Of a DNA stretch of 64,000 nucleotides, positions 62,504 to 64,000 are shown in pieces. This DNA is from CAJBLF01 sp964418415 (GTDB taxonomy: Bacteria > Patescibacteriota > Gracilibacteria > Absconditabacterales > Absconditicoccaceae). The stretch spans positions 47,788 through 111,787 of the forward strand of contig CAYQLB010000001.1 in the NCBI GenBank assembly GCA_964418415.1, written 5' to 3'. The notes under the pieces were generated by a model. That model was not told the DNA's origin and searched no databases. It saw only the letters and a program-made list of their open reading frames with translations. Both the position numbers and the translations under genes were made by a program. Position 1 is the stretch's first letter; each line of letters opens with the position of its first letter.

Positions 62504-63508
62504 CTAATTACTAAGTTCTTTTAGTGTTTCTTGCATTTTGAGTATTTTCTTTTGATACGGATAGACTTTTGTTTTTAGTCCAAGAAAGCTTGCGATCAAA
62601 AAGAGGTGGAGTCTACTGCTTATGACGATACTTGCTCCGGCAAGTGTTTTGATAAATGTAGAAAAATCATGTTCTCGATCGAGAATGGTAAATTGTTGAT
62701 CTTTGATTTCTGCTTTTCTTTGTATAAGGTTCGCATATCTTAGATCATCATATTGTTCTCATCTTCCCTTGGCTATTGGAACATATTTAATTTCATATCA
62801 TTTTTTATATCGGTGTTTTACTTCTTCGATGATATCGTTCAAAAACTTTTCTGCATTTTTGTTGAGATTGATTACTATATAGTTTTTTGGATGTTGAAGT
62901 GTTGAAATATTGAAACGTTGAAATGTTTTTCGTGGATAAGCGAAAAAAGAGGTATCCATAAAGAATTCTACGTTTTCAAATCCATGTGCTTTCATTTCGT
63001 GAACTGTATCCATATCTCTTGCGAAGATGTATTTTGTTTTTTTGAGGAGATGTTTGAAGAAAAATCTGTTGAAGAATTTTTTTGGCCGTTGGATTCCTCA
63101 CATCAGATAGCGTGGTTTATTCAAACAGGGGAGGAGTGATGTTAATCGATATCGGTAGGAATGCTTGTTCTCTTCTGTAAGAATTTCTCCTCATCCTATG
63201 ATTACAGCGTCGGCTTTGTTTCGATTTTTTCGTTCTCTAAAATTTCCTTGGAGTATATATTTTCGTCGTGAACGTATACCTTTTGGTATTTCCCTCACGA
63301 ATGTTATTTTTGATATATCTATAGTCTGACTAAAAAACTTTTGTAATCGTTCAGGATCGTAGGCAACTATCGTGATTTTCTTTTTTGCTTCCTGTAATAA
63401 TTTTACTGTTCATAACAAAATTAGTTCATCTCATAGATTCCTGTAAGATCGATTGCCGATAATGAGGATATGCTTTTCTGGAATGTTCAATATCTTTGAG
63501 GTGTGCAT
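62504..63508 (-). CDS. Polysaccharide pyruvyl transferase-like protein (CsaB/WcaK type)
   Basis: A 334-residue protein of family PF04230: IIGNRSYRNLGDELILLGTV at the start, ADAVIIGGGEILTEENKHSY, and the C-terminal SSRLHLFLIASFLG. CsaB pyruvylates wall polymers, which are the ligands of SLH domains. That fits the SLH protein at 33268 and would complete an S-layer anchoring system; this link is inference. The start MHTSKILNIPEKH was chosen at 63508. Confidence 0.82.
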
Positions 63509-63523
63509 AATTCCCGATGAAAT

Positions 63524-63631
63524 AAAAAAGGACTACTATTGTCCATAGAAATTATATTCCTATGGATAGAATCGACGTTACAATCCTTTATTGGATTATT
63601 GGCGTCTCATCTATATATAGCAGTCCTTTTT
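63524..63631. ncRNA. Highly structured intergenic element with two arms
   Basis: The outer stem AAAAAGGACT-a-CTAT pairs with ATAG-c-AGTCCTTTTT. Inside are one 7-bp hairpin TCCATAG/CTATGGA and a compound arm GACG/CGTC plus AATCC/GGATT. The ~108 nt therefore folds into a three-way junction with A- and T-rich ends. It lies between the pyruvyltransferase-like gene and the partial gene at 63651. It may be a small RNA, a bidirectional terminator of unusual size or a palindromic mobile element. Confidence 0.5.
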
Positions 63632-63650
63632 ATGTATGCAAGTGAAATTT

Positions 63651-64000
63651 TTATGATGCTGGTTTGTCTTCTGTAGATCTAGATTCATTCCAGATGTTCA
63701 TATTGTTGAGATATTTTATATATTCTGTTTTGTTTTGTTCTAGTTTTGGTGATATAGTTCATAATGTACCGAATCGTCATCCATCTATAGCTTCGGTGTG
63801 TGTAGGATTATATGAACTTGTACCATCATTGAACATAATATCTCATCGATCCCATGTCAATTTTCCTGCCAATCCAGCTGATTCGAATGGAGTATATTGT
63901 GTTCACTTTGCTTTTCCTCTAAATATTGATTTTAGATAGTTGGTAAGGTTAGCGGCTTTTATAAGTTCTTTATATCCACCAAATACTATTGGAGATGTAT
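63651..64000 (-). CDS. C-terminal part of an unidentified protein (5' end outside window)
   Basis: The minus-strand frame is open from the window edge to TAA at 63651, with TGA glycines (FRGKAKGTQY, DGGRFGTLG). About 116 residues, polar with aromatic residues (KLTWDRGDIMF, DGTSSYNPTHTEA); the style resembles secreted or surface proteins. No family is recognised and no start is visible. Confidence 0.55.

Noticed and set aside
1..64000. CRISPR array
   Set aside because: No regularly spaced 25-40 bp repeats with unique spacers; the repeats present are short, tandem or palindromic.

Overview
The window is bacterial, low in GC, and can only be read with altered genetic codes. TGA is glycine: SecA Walker A, the prepilin cleavage glycine, the RuvB, GatA and SerRS motifs and dozens of other Gly sites are TGA, and nearly every long gene is broken without this. 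CGA also falls on conserved tryptophans (SecA LDxxW, Fmt PWP, NDK LWF, recombinase GYWP), and the one tRNA-Arg here has anticodon GCG, which would not read CGA. TGA=Gly with CGA/CGG=Trp is, as I recall, the Absconditabacterales code (NCBI table 37), so I infer a member of Candidatus Absconditabacteria (SR1, Patescibacteria/CPR). These are small-genome epibionts or predators of other bacteria. All products below use TGA=Gly.

Layout. 1-2.2 kb: three type IV pilin-like genes separated by short CATTAC repeats. 2.2-9.5 kb: purB (which looks like a standard-code import), a permuted NlpC/P60-like protein, a YidD-Fmt fusion, holA, a secreted protein, a MurI-like protein lacking both catalytic cysteines, and chorismate mutase. 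9.5-15.1 kb: a histone H1-like protein and a trio of large lineage-specific proteins. 15.2-19.7 kb: secA and an MtaB-like tRNA methylthiotransferase. 19.7-26.3 kb, minus strand: a polysaccharide-lyase-like protein, a peptidoglycan-binding-like protein, a small protein, a large VirD4/HerA-like membrane ATPase and a membrane protein. 26.4-42.1 kb: gatA, two tRNAs, ruvB with small membrane proteins, an SLH-domain protein, ndk, rpmE, an SbcD-like phosphoesterase, a PEBP protein, a ParB-like protein, murC and an EamA transporter.

42.15-57.8 kb is an accessory island. It opens with gene scraps and a rolling-circle (HUH) Rep gene and closes with a large serine recombinase whose reading frame runs antisense into tRNA-Leu(CAA). 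Its cargo is a compact nine-gene metabolic cluster: two divergent seryl-tRNA synthetases, a Gfo/Idh/MocA oxidoreductase, a beta-hydroxyacid dehydrogenase, an ATP-grasp ligase, an M20 amidohydrolase, a mandelate-racemase-type enolase, a formyltransferase-fold protein and a fold-type I aminotransferase. I read it as an undescribed biosynthetic cluster for an amino-acid-derived small molecule. The SerRS copies would either supply seryl-tRNA or give immunity to a SerRS inhibitor. Its glycine codons are about 70% TGA against about 20% in the core gene I counted, so the donor probably shared the code.

57.9-64 kb returns to core and envelope genes: ssb, lepB, a PH-like membrane protein, hsp20, an O-antigen-ligase-like protein, a family 2 glycosyltransferase and a pyruvyltransferase-like protein, with a strongly folded non-coding element near 63.6 kb.
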